DNA of 5,862 nt. Source: Acidobacteriaceae bacterium (GTDB lineage: Bacteria > Acidobacteriota > Terriglobia > Terriglobales > Acidobacteriaceae). Position numbers and translations under genes: made by a program. The first letter of the stretch is position 1, and the number at the start of each line of letters is the position of its first letter. The stretch lies in contig JASHUR010000402.1 in NCBI GenBank assembly GCA_030039895.1, positions 1 to 5,862 on the forward strand. The letters are read 5' to 3'. The notes beneath the pieces were generated by a model that was given only the letters and a program-made list of their open reading frames with translations, had not been told where the DNA came from and made no database searches. Positions 1-5,132 of the stretch are shown here, in pieces.

Positions 1-392
1 CAAGGTTTTTGATTCTGCGTGGAGATTTGGGCGCGGGAAAGACGACGCTGGTGAAGGGGATTGCCGAGGAGCTGGAAGCAGCGGATGCGGATGAGGTGAC
101 GAGCCCGACCTTTACGCTGATTCATGAATATGAGGGAATGCGTGGCGGGGAGCCGGTGCGGCTGTATCACCTGGACTTGTACCGGATTGAGAATGAGCGG
201 CAGCTGGACACGCTGGGGCTGGATGACCTGAGCGGGCCGGACAGCATTGTGCTGGTGGAGTGGGGAGAGAAATTTCCGACGGTAGTGAGCCGCAGCAACG
301 GCGAGATTGAGATGACCTCGACGGGCGGCGATACGCGCAAGGTCAAACTGACGCTGAGGGATCAGGGCAGCCGGGAGACGGGGAATAGTTAG
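1..392 (+). CDS. tsaE: tRNA threonylcarbamoyladenosine biosynthesis ATPase TsaE (5' end outside window)
   Basis: TsaE is the small cytoplasmic P-loop ATPase that works with TsaB and TsaD to place threonylcarbamoyl on A37 of ANN-decoding tRNAs. Seen: the reading frame is already open at the window edge (first whole codon at position 3), and the TTG at 9-11 encodes an internal leucine, not a start. The Walker A loop GDLGAGKTT sits almost at once, followed by the family segments SPTFTLIHEY and HLDLYRI and, near the end, LVEWGEKF. About 129 residues are visible; the family is usually around 150, so roughly 25-30 N-terminal residues are missing. The 3' end is intact, with a TAG stop that overlaps the stop of the convergent DUF6526 gene by 4 bp. 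The ATPase motifs look complete, so the protein should be functional if the upstream part is intact. Identification is by motif and is strong. Confidence 0.93.
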   Translation, partial: RFLILRGDLGAGKTTLVKGIAEELEAADADEVTSPTFTLIHEYEGMRGGEPVRLYHLDLYRIENERQLDTLGLDDLSGPDSIVLVEWGEKFPTVVSRSNGEIEMTSTGGDTRKVKLTLRDQGSRETGNS

Positions 393-823
393 ACACGCCA
401 GGTGTCGGCGCGCCATTCGGCGATGGCCTGTTTGATCTCCGCCGGCTTGAGGCGCTCGGTAAGCGTCTTGTGCACGAGCGCGGGAATTTCTTTGTCTGAA
501 GCGAAGCGCAGGGCGATCAATTGCCGTTCAGACAGCTCGGAGATGCGGGCGCGCAAGGCGTCAGGGAGCAGATTGGCGAGGCGGAGCCGTTCCTCAAGCC
601 GAATAACGCGGTCCTGAACTTTTACAGGGTTGATGCGGGCCAGCAAGAGCAGCAGGAGCAGCGCGACGGACATGACGAGGTTCCACGCGGTGAAGAAGCC
701 TGGCGAACGCGCGATGACAATCACGGCGATGATGATGTTGGCGAAGAAAACGGGTACGAGCGCAAGGTGAAAGACAGGATGTATGCGGGCGTGATTTGCG
801 AGGGATTGCGGTTTTTCCGCCAT
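389..823 (-). CDS. DUF6526-like two-helix membrane protein
   Basis: This is a 144-residue protein of unknown function. Two hydrophobic helices are visible, at about residues 18-38 and 47-62, the second containing seven consecutive leucines. A basic, charged and mostly helical tail (about 65-144) follows, with the sequences KVQDRVIRLEERLRL, QLIALRFASD and IKQAIAEWRAD. From memory this architecture and these tail motifs match DUF6526, a family seen chiefly in Acidobacteriota; no function is established. The ATG at 823 is favoured because a good Shine-Dalgarno AAAGGAG (831-837 on the - strand) lies 7 nt upstream. The gene follows kdsD on the same strand, but the nearly 290-bp gap makes an independent promoter likely. 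Its stop overlaps that of tsaE tail to tail (TTAG read on both strands). The tail probably lies in the cytoplasm, which is inference from its positive charge. Confidence 0.85.
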   Translation of the reverse strand: MAEKPQSLANHARIHPVFHLALVPVFFANIIIAVIVIARSPGFFTAWNLVMSVALLLLLLLARINPVKVQDRVIRLEERLRLANLLPDALRARISELSERQLIALRFASDKEIPALVHKTLTERLKPAEIKQAIAEWRADTWRV

Positions 824-830
824 AAGCTTT

Positions 831-837
831 CTCCTTT
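831..837 (-). promoter_or_regulatory. Ribosome binding site of the DUF6526-like gene
   Basis: On the - strand this reads AAAGGAG, 7 nt before the ATG whose first base is 823. It is the clearest Shine-Dalgarno in the window together with that of the putative leader ORF, and it fixes the start of the DUF6526-like protein. Alternative starts further upstream in this frame have no comparable site. Confidence 0.8.
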
Positions 838-901
838 CAGCGGTTTACGGCAACCGAGAGGTCGGAAGTCGGGCCGGGCGCGACCCGGTGTCGATCTCCA
901 T

Positions 902-930
902 CGAAGGGTGGAGTGAAAAACCACTCTTCG
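902..930. repeat. Ten-base-pair inverted repeat (hairpin)
   Basis: The arms CGAAGGGTGG (902-911) and CCACTCTTCG (921-930) flank a 9-nt loop, AGTGAAAAA. Read as + strand RNA, all ten positions pair with one G-U wobble. Read as - strand RNA, the same position becomes an A-C mismatch. No U-tract follows on either strand, so this is not an obvious intrinsic terminator. It could be a structural element of an RNA made from the + strand. Confidence 0.5.
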
Positions 931-933
931 GGC

Positions 934-981
934 TCAAGACATTGGGCAGGGAGGGACGTACTCTAATCTCGTCTTTTGCAT
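934..981 (-). CDS. Possible 15-codon leader peptide ORF
   Basis: On the - strand an AGGAGG motif (991-996) lies 9 nt before an ATG (979-981). This opens a 15-residue frame, MQKTRLEYVPPCPMS, ending in TGA at 934-936, about 110 bp before the DUF6526-like start. The peptide has adjacent prolines (VPPCP) and no long run of a single amino acid, so it does not look like a classical amino-acid attenuator peptide. The ribosome site could pair with the C-rich segment inside the ORF (about 945-956). It is too short for coding statistics, and the good Shine-Dalgarno could be chance in a purine-rich stretch. It may equally be part of a structured RNA on the other strand. Confidence 0.2.
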   Translation of the reverse strand: MQKTRLEYVPPCPMS

Positions 982-997
982 ATATAGCAACCTCCTA

Positions 998-1030
998 CCC
1001 TGGCCGTGGTTACGGTCAGGGATTTCTTTT
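998..1030 (+). terminator. Candidate intrinsic terminator on the + strand
   Basis: The arms CCCTGGCCGT (998-1007) and ACGGTCAGGG (1012-1021) form ten pairs around a GGTT loop and are followed by the T-rich tail ATTTCTTTT. In + strand RNA one pair is a G-U wobble; in - strand RNA it becomes A-C, and no T-tract follows on that side. The polarity therefore favours termination of + strand transcription. The nearest annotated + strand gene, tsaE, ends about 600 bp upstream, so the structure would end either long tsaE read-through or an unannotated + strand transcript. It may also guard the convergent kdsD gene from + strand read-through. Confidence 0.45.
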
Positions 1031-1109
1031 GTTGCTGTACAAGTGACCGGGCCAGACGTGCGAAGGTCGTCAAAAAAATTGATGAAATTCGGCGCGGAGT
1101 GCGGCTTTT

Positions 1110-2087
1110 TCAGATCAGCTCGATCCCCCAGAGGTCGTGGAGGTGCAGAACGCCTTCGAGGGTTCCGGCGGGGCTCACGACGATGAGGGAGGTGATCTTC
1201 ATCTCTTCCATCAGGCTGAGGGCGCGGACTGCGAGTTCATCTGGCGCGATGGTATGGGGATGCGGATTCATGGTTTCGCCAGCGGTCTTTTCCAGGAGGC
1301 CGGGGCCATCTCGTTCCAGCAGACGGCGCAGGTCACCGTCGCTGATGATACCGAGAAGGCGGCCGTTGTCCTCAATGGTGGTCATGCCTAGCTTTTTCCG
1401 GGACATCTCGTAGATGACGTCCTTCATGGGCGTGGAGGGGGTGACGCGCGGGACGGCGTCGCCGGTGTGCATGAGCTGGCTGACGCGGGCGAGGCGCTTG
1501 CCCAACTTGCCGCCGGGGTGGAGTGCGGCGAAGTCCTCGGCGTGGAAGCCTTTCTTGATAGAGACGGCGATGGCGAGTGCGTCTCCGAGGGCGAGCATGG
1601 CAGTAGTAGATGCGGTGGGAGCGAGGCCCATCCCGCAGGCCTCGGCGGGAACGCTGCAGTCAAGCGCGACGTCGCTGGCGAGGGCCAGGGTGGACTGGGT
1701 GTTGCAGCAGAAGCTGATGAGGGCGTCGCCGATGCGCTTGATATTGGCGAGCAGGCGCAGTATCTCTTCGGTTTCGCCGCTGGCCGAGAGGGCGATCACG
1801 ACATCGCCTTTGGCAAGCATGCCGAGGTCGCCGTGGACGGCTTCTGCAGGATGAAGAAAGAGCGCAGGGCTGCCGGTTGAGCTGAGCGTGGCTGCGATTT
1901 TCTGGGCGATGATGCCGCTCTTGCCCATTCCGGTGACGACAACACGGCCCCGACTCTCGCCGCATTGCAGGATGGAGGCGACGGCGCGGTCGAAGGCAGC
2001 GGCCATTGGGCCTTCAAGGCGCTCGGCCAGAGCCATAAGGGCTTCGGCCTCAATGCGTACTAACCGCGATGGAGTATGAGCCGTCAA
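1110..2087 (-). CDS. kdsD: D-arabinose 5-phosphate isomerase, KpsF/GutQ family
   Basis: The enzyme interconverts D-ribulose 5-phosphate and D-arabinose 5-phosphate, the first step toward KDO for lipopolysaccharide; it acts in the cytoplasm. The 325 residues match the usual length (E. coli KdsD is about 328). An N-terminal SIS domain (about 30-185) carries GMGKSG at 53-58 and the family segment FLHPAEAVHGDLGM. Two CBS domains follow (about 200-260 and 270-325). Recalling the E. coli catalytic set K59, E111, E152 and H193, the equivalents here are K56, E108, E149 and H190, all at the same offset of three, so the enzyme looks active. The start is a TTG at 2087 with no clear Shine-Dalgarno; no ATG or GTG lies just upstream in frame and the first internal ATG is residue 18, too late. 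It is divergent from the redox operon. A capsule-type (KpsF) or GutQ-type paralogue cannot be excluded. Confidence 0.92.
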   Translation of the reverse strand: MTAHTPSRLVRIEAEALMALAERLEGPMAAAFDRAVASILQCGESRGRVVVTGMGKSGIIAQKIAATLSSTGSPALFLHPAEAVHGDLGMLAKGDVVIALSASGETEEILRLLANIKRIGDALISFCCNTQSTLALASDVALDCSVPAEACGMGLAPTASTTAMLALGDALAIAVSIKKGFHAEDFAALHPGGKLGKRLARVSQLMHTGDAVPRVTPSTPMKDVIYEMSRKKLGMTTIEDNGRLLGIISDGDLRRLLERDGPGLLEKTAGETMNPHPHTIAPDELAVRALSLMEEMKITSLIVVSPAGTLEGVLHLHDLWGIELI

Positions 2088-2147
2088 ACAGGACGATGCT
2101 ATCAGAGATGCGGTGGCGAGTAGAATGCAAGTAGAGGATACGAGAGG
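2088..2147. promoter_or_regulatory. Divergent promoter region between kdsD and the thioredoxin gene
   Basis: Only 60 bp separate the TTG start of kdsD from the GTG start of the TlpA-like gene, so both promoters and leaders must lie here or reach into the neighbouring genes. On the + strand a TAGAAT at 2121-2126 resembles a -10 element, but I see no convincing -35 at the right distance. On the - strand I see no good promoter match. AGAGG at 2133-2137 is the likely ribosome site for the + strand gene. Confidence 0.45.
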
Positions 2148-2804
2148 GTGAAACGTAACATTCTGGTGGTGGCGGCCGTGCTGGCGACCCTGGGAATCAT
2201 GATCTGGGCGGGTGTCTCAAACTACAGGCGGCAACAGCGGGAGCAGGCGAATCTGAAGCGGTTGCAGGCGATGATTGAAGCGACGGAGCCTGCGGGAACG
2301 ACGGCCAACGACGACGAAGCGCTTGAGGAGAATCCGCTGCAAGGGAAGATGGCGCCGGAGTTCACGCTGACAGATACGAAAGGGCAGAAGGTCTCGCTGG
2401 CGGACTACAAGGGCAAGGCGGTCGTGGTGGACTTCTGGGCGACGTGGTGCGCACCGTGCAAAATTGAGATTCCCTGGCTGGAGCAGTTCAAGAACCAGTA
2501 TGGCGGGCAGGGACTGGCGGTGCTGGGAATATCGGAAGACGACCTTGATCTTGACAACAAATCTGAGCTGGCGAAAGAGAAGCAGCAGATCGCGAACACG
2601 GCAGAGCAACTGAAGATTAACTATCCGGTGCTGTATGACGACGCGAATGTTTCGACGCCCTATGGCGGCGTGGATGGGCTGCCGACGACGTTCTTTATTG
2701 ACCGGAGCGGCAAAGTGGTGGCTTCGACGGTAGGGCTGGCTCCGCGCGAACAGATCGAAGCGGACATTAAGAAGGCTCTGGGCAACGGCGGGGGCGCGTC
2801 TTGA
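2148..2804 (+). CDS. Membrane-anchored TlpA/ResA-like thiol-disulfide oxidoreductase
   Basis: This 218-residue protein has an N-terminal signal anchor (about residues 5-23, after Lys-Arg), an Ala/Glu-rich linker (about 25-65), and a periplasm-facing thioredoxin fold of the AhpC/TSA-Redoxin type (about 68-212). The active site WCAPC puts the redox cysteines at 101 and 104, and the cis-proline loop is GLPTTFFID with Pro179. Such proteins reduce disulfides outside the cytoplasm, for example in cytochrome c maturation (ResA, CcmG) or oxidase assembly (TlpA); no substrate can be read from this sequence. An acidic insert (about 130-150, EDDLDLDNKSE) lengthens the region after the first helices. The GTG start is supported by AGAGG at 2133-2137, 10 nt away, and by the well-placed signal anchor. 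The stop overlaps the start of the next gene by 4 bp (TTGA), so the two are probably translationally coupled and act together. Confidence 0.9.
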   Translation: MKRNILVVAAVLATLGIMIWAGVSNYRRQQREQANLKRLQAMIEATEPAGTTANDDEALEENPLQGKMAPEFTLTDTKGQKVSLADYKGKAVVVDFWATWCAPCKIEIPWLEQFKNQYGGQGLAVLGISEDDLDLDNKSELAKEKQQIANTAEQLKINYPVLYDDANVSTPYGGVDGLPTTFFIDRSGKVVASTVGLAPREQIEADIKKALGNGGGAS

Positions 2805-3304
2805 GATTGCTGTGGTGCGCGTTGCTGCTGGGGGCGACGAGTCTGGCGGGGGCGCAGAAGCTGCCGTGGCAGGGCCGGATGGTGGGCGCAAGCATCGAGA
2901 CCAAGGCCCCACAGCACGTGCAGTACCTTTTTCCTGAGCAGATTTCAGTTGCGGCGGGAAAAGACGCCGTGATCGAGATGCATTTCAGGGTGAACCCCGG
3001 CATGCACATCAACTCGCATACGCCGCGTGAGAAGTGGCTAATTGCGACGCGGCTGAATGTGGTTGAGACTCCCGCGATGAAGATCGGCGCGGTTGATTTT
3101 CCAGCTGGTGAGGACTATGCGCTGGCGTCAATGCCGAACGACAAGCTGAGCGTATATACGGGTGAGTTTGTGGTCCGAGTACATATTGTGTCCAGGCCGG
3201 GGCAGCACATTTTGCGGGGCGCGCTGCGATATCAGGCCTGCGATGCGAACTCGTGCTACCCGCCGCGCGAGGCTCCGGTGGCGGTGGATGTGATCGCGAA
3301 GTAG
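2801..3304 (+). CDS. Secreted stand-alone DsbD N-terminal-domain (DsbD-alpha-like) protein
   Basis: This 167-residue protein has a signal peptide (about 1-18, MRLLWCALLLGATSLAGA, probable cleavage before Gln19) and one immunoglobulin-like DsbD N-terminal domain. Recognisable segments are HINSHTP and WLIATRL in the middle and YQACDANSCYPP near the end; the last corresponds to the redox cysteine pair of E. coli DsbD-alpha, here C147 and C152 with four residues between them. In full-length DsbD this domain passes electrons from the membrane part to periplasmic partners, but the transmembrane and C-terminal thioredoxin domains are absent here. The preceding TlpA-like gene could supply the thioredoxin partner; this is inference from the 4-bp overlap. 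The start is a TTG within the upstream stop (TTGA), with a weak GGGGG at 2790-2794; the signal peptide supports it. It ends 3 bp before the end of gltX on the opposite strand. Confidence 0.83.
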   Translation: MRLLWCALLLGATSLAGAQKLPWQGRMVGASIETKAPQHVQYLFPEQISVAAGKDAVIEMHFRVNPGMHINSHTPREKWLIATRLNVVETPAMKIGAVDFPAGEDYALASMPNDKLSVYTGEFVVRVHIVSRPGQHILRGALRYQACDANSCYPPREAPVAVDVIAK

Positions 3305-3331
3305 CGACTATTCCGTGCGTGGAATAGCTTC
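3298..3331. repeat. Perfect hairpin at the convergent dsbD-like/gltX junction
   Basis: The arms CTATTCC (3308-3314) and GGAATAG (3321-3327) pair perfectly around GTGCGT. GAAG (3298-3301) and CTTC (3328-3331) can extend the stem beyond a one-sided 6-nt bulge. The hairpin contains the gltX stop codon and starts 3 bp after the stop of the dsbD-like gene. No T-tract follows on either strand, so it is not a textbook Rho-independent terminator. It may still stabilise both 3' ends or slow converging polymerases. Confidence 0.5.
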
Positions 3332-4756
3332 CGCAGCGGCTAAGCGCGCAATGACGCGGTCCTTTCCGAGGGCAACCATCACAGCGAATAAGCTGGGTGC
3401 GACGGCCTGCCCGGTGAGGGCGACGCGCGCGCCGTTGATGAGTACGCCGGCCTTGATCTGGCTTTCGTCCGCGAGGGCGCGCAGGGTCTGCTCGGTGGAG
3501 GCTTCCGTGAACTCGGGCGTCTCGGCATAACGCTGGGCAAGCTGCACCAGGAAGGCCCGGGTCGCGCCATCTTTAAGGAACTTGGCGACGGCGGCTGGGT
3601 CGAAGTCAAACGTGTCGCTGAAGTAGGCGCGGAAGGTTGTAGCGAAGTCTTTGAGGCTACGGGCACGAGGCTTGAGAAGTCCGATGGAGACGAGAATGTC
3701 CTGCTCAGAACGGTTCGGCACAAAACCGGCAGCGGCCCACTCCTCCTGAATGAGCGGCAGAAGCTTTTCTGCGTCGTAGGCGCGGATGTATTCCGTGTTG
3801 AACCAGGCGAGCTTGTCGTTGTTGAAGACGGCGTTGGATTTTGAGATGCCGTCGAGCGAAAAGAGCCGGATGAGGTCGTCTGAGGAGAAGATTTCCTGAT
3901 CCTTGTGCTCGGAGCCAGGCGTCCAGCCGAGAAGTGCAAGGAAGTTGCGGAATGCCTCGGGGACGATGCCCATTTCCTTATAAGCGATAACTGAGGTTGC
4001 GCCGTGGCGCTTGGAGAGGCGCGTTTTGTCTGGTCCGAGGATGAGCGGGACGTGTGCGAAGACGGGGAGGGCTGCGCCGAGGGTCTGGTATTGCAGGACT
4101 TGCTTGGGCGTGTTGGATATGTGGTCAGCGCCGCGGATGATGTGGGTGAGGCGCATGTCGATGTCGTCGGCGACGACGCTGAGGTGATAGGTGGGGACGC
4201 CGTCGGAGCGGAGCAGGACGAAGTCCTCGATCTCGGCGTTGGCGAACTCGACCCGTCCGAAGACCGCGTCTTCAAAGGCGGTCACGCCGCCGTCGGGGAC
4301 GGCAAAGCGGACGGCGGAGGGCTCTCCAGCGGCCTTGCGCGCGGTGGCGTCGGCTGGGGCGATGTTGCGGCAGCGGCGGTCGTACATGGGCGGACGTCCG
4401 GCGGCGGTGGCCTGGGCACGGCGCTGCTCGAGTTCGGCTTTGGTACAGAAGCAGTAGTAGGCGTGGCCGGAGGCCAGGAGCTTTTCGGCGGTCTGCTTGT
4501 AGAGGTCGAGCCGGCGCGACTGGAAGAACGGGCCTTCGTCCCAGTTGAGGCCAAGCCAGCGCATGCCGGTGAGGATGCCCTCGACCATTTCTTCCGAGGA
4601 GCGCTCGAAGTCGGTGTCCTCGATGCGGAGGATGAGGGTTCCGCCGGCGTGGCGGGCAAAGAGCCAGTTGAAGAGTGCGGTGCGCGCTCCGCCGACGTGT
4701 AGGTAGCCGGTGGGCGAAGGCGCAAATCGAACGCGGGGAGCGGGAACGGAGGTCAT
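3308..4756 (-). CDS. gltX: Glutamyl-tRNA synthetase
   Basis: GltX attaches glutamate to tRNA-Glu (and to tRNA-Gln in organisms with GatCAB) using ATP, in the cytoplasm. Counting 482 residues from the ATG at 4756, the class I signature FAPSPTGYLHVGG is at 11-23 and the KMSKS-type loop RLSKR at 246-250. The zinc-binding set C102, C104, Y125 and C129 (CFC...YDRRC) is intact. The C-terminal part (about 310-482) is the helical anticodon-binding region. Length is normal. An upstream TTG at 4774 would add six residues (MTPDIL); I prefer the ATG because homologues begin only a few residues before RVRFAPSPTG. Neither start has a clear Shine-Dalgarno. The gene is divergent from the toxin-antitoxin pair and convergent with the dsbD-like gene. 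Whether it is discriminating or non-discriminating cannot be told by eye. Confidence 0.96.
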   Translation of the reverse strand: MTSVPAPRVRFAPSPTGYLHVGGARTALFNWLFARHAGGTLILRIEDTDFERSSEEMVEGILTGMRWLGLNWDEGPFFQSRRLDLYKQTAEKLLASGHAYYCFCTKAELEQRRAQATAAGRPPMYDRRCRNIAPADATARKAAGEPSAVRFAVPDGGVTAFEDAVFGRVEFANAEIEDFVLLRSDGVPTYHLSVVADDIDMRLTHIIRGADHISNTPKQVLQYQTLGAALPVFAHVPLILGPDKTRLSKRHGATSVIAYKEMGIVPEAFRNFLALLGWTPGSEHKDQEIFSSDDLIRLFSLDGISKSNAVFNNDKLAWFNTEYIRAYDAEKLLPLIQEEWAAAGFVPNRSEQDILVSIGLLKPRARSLKDFATTFRAYFSDTFDFDPAAVAKFLKDGATRAFLVQLAQRYAETPEFTEASTEQTLRALADESQIKAGVLINGARVALTGQAVAPSLFAVMVALGKDRVIARLAAAEAIPRTE

Positions 4757-4874
4757 GAGAATGTCTGGGGTCAATCTTTGATGCTAAAGCATTTTCCTGA
4801 TTGTCGCAGTCTATTGCGTCAAGCTTGTAGTTGACCAACTTGACCAACCATAAAATTTGGTAGAAAATTGGAAC
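4757..4874. promoter_or_regulatory. Divergent control region between gltX and the toxin-antitoxin operon
   Basis: This 118-bp AT-rich spacer must carry promoters for gltX (-) and the antitoxin (+). On the - strand a TTGACG at 4817-4822 resembles a -35 for gltX, but the -10 is unclear. On the + strand the second TTGACC (4840-4845) is 17 nt from GAAAAT (4863-4868), which would put the transcription start at or near the antitoxin ATG. TAAAAT at 4851-4856 is another -10-like hexamer, but its spacing to the first TTGACC is only 14 nt. All promoter calls are by eye. Confidence 0.45.
4829..4861 (+). promoter_or_regulatory. Candidate antitoxin operator: tandem TTGACCAAC with inverted arms
   Basis: Two contiguous 9-bp copies of TTGACCAAC lie at 4831-4839 and 4840-4848. 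The first sits in an inverted repeat AGTTG-AC-CAACT (4829-4840), and ACCAA (4843-4847) is mirrored by TTGGT (4857-4861). Phd/YefM antitoxins commonly bind short palindromes in their own promoter and repress it with the toxin as co-repressor. The position just before the antitoxin start fits that role; the assignment is inference. Confidence 0.5.
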
Positions 4875-5132
4875 ATGGGTAAGCCAATCAATCTATATGA
4901 AGCCAAGTCTCATCTGTCTGAGCTTGTGGCCCGCGCGGCCGCCGGGGAGGAGATTGTGATTGCCAAATCAGGGAAGCCGATGGCGCGGCTTGTTCCGATT
5001 GCGAAAACCAGTGGGCGGAGGTCGAAGGCATTTGGGAAGAATCTGATGGGCGTGACCTACATAGCGCCTGATTTCTACGAAGATATTCCCTTGGATGTTC
5101 TTTTCGACGAAGACGAGAAGGACACGAATTGA
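4875..5132 (+). CDS. Phd/YefM-type antitoxin
   Basis: This 85-residue protein shows the Phd/YefM fold: MGKPINLYEAKSHLSELV followed by GEEIVIAKSGKPMARLVPI (about 1-42), the DNA-binding and dimerising part. The tail (about 45-85) is charged and probably disordered, ends in DEDEKDTN, and would wrap the toxin. It should neutralise the PIN toxin encoded next and autorepress the operon. The ATG at 4875 is preferred over the TTG at 4857, which would add VENWN-type residues not expected before the conserved start. No Shine-Dalgarno precedes it and a -10-like GAAAAT is only 6 nt upstream, so a leaderless message is possible. It shares 4 bp (TTGA) with the toxin start. Base composition looks more AT-rich than kdsD or gltX, consistent with mobile history. 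Confidence 0.88.
   Translation: MGKPINLYEAKSHLSELVARAAAGEEIVIAKSGKPMARLVPIAKTSGRRSKAFGKNLMGVTYIAPDFYEDIPLDVLFDEDEKDTN
5116..5122 (+). promoter_or_regulatory. Ribosome binding site of the PIN toxin
   Basis: AGAAGGA lies within the antitoxin coding end, 6 nt before the TTG at 5129. It is what makes that TTG credible as the toxin start. Overlap with the antitoxin stop suggests that toxin translation depends in part on antitoxin translation. Confidence 0.65.

Larger units (their letters stand above)
824..1109. other. Intergenic region between kdsD and the DUF6526-like gene, rich in hairpins
   Basis: This 286-bp stretch lies downstream of kdsD and upstream of the DUF6526-like gene, both on the - strand. 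It contains no long conserved-looking frame. Inverted repeats are present at 874-888 (five base pairs around CGCGA), 902-930 (ten pairs) and 998-1021 (ten pairs, GGTT loop). A strong AGGAGG lies on the - strand at 991-996, and there is a run of seven T on the - strand at 1072-1078. The region must hold the end of the kdsD transcript and the promoter and 5' UTR of the DUF6526-like gene. It may also hold a small RNA. I do not recognise it as a named riboswitch or RNA family. Confidence 0.6.

Noticed and set aside
9..392. TTG at position 9 as the real start of tsaE
   Set aside because: The Walker A strand begins right after it, the frame is open to the window edge, and the family needs about 25-30 more residues at the N terminus.
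521..916. + strand open frame (131 codons) opposite the DUF6526-like gene
   Set aside because: Antisense to a frame that has a strong ribosome site, membrane helices and family motifs; the product is charged and low in complexity.
840..1030. Known riboswitch, 6S RNA, SRP RNA or tmRNA in the kdsD/DUF6526 gap
   Set aside because: I looked for the core motifs I remember for TPP, cobalamin, SAM, glycine and c-di-GMP riboswitches and for the conserved loops of the other RNAs and found none; this is a by-eye check only.
1072..1109. T7 run on the - strand as an intrinsic terminator for kdsD
   Set aside because: The T-run is there, but the preceding GCCGCACTCCGCGCC segment forms only a stem of three or four pairs, too weak to call.
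2217..2912. - strand open frame (231 codons) opposite the thioredoxin gene
   Set aside because: Arg/Leu-rich low-complexity product with no domain, antisense to a gene with an intact WCAPC site and signal anchor.
3379..4275. Long - strand open frame (298 codons) in another frame of gltX
   Set aside because: Its product is almost entirely Ser, Pro, Thr and Arg, typical of a frame-shifted read of a GC-rich gene, and the gltX motifs lie in the other frame.
4004..4702. Long + strand open frame (232 codons) opposite gltX
   Set aside because: It is antisense to a certain gltX, is Gly/Val/Glu-rich as expected from complementing GC-rich codons, has no recognisable domain and no ribosome site.
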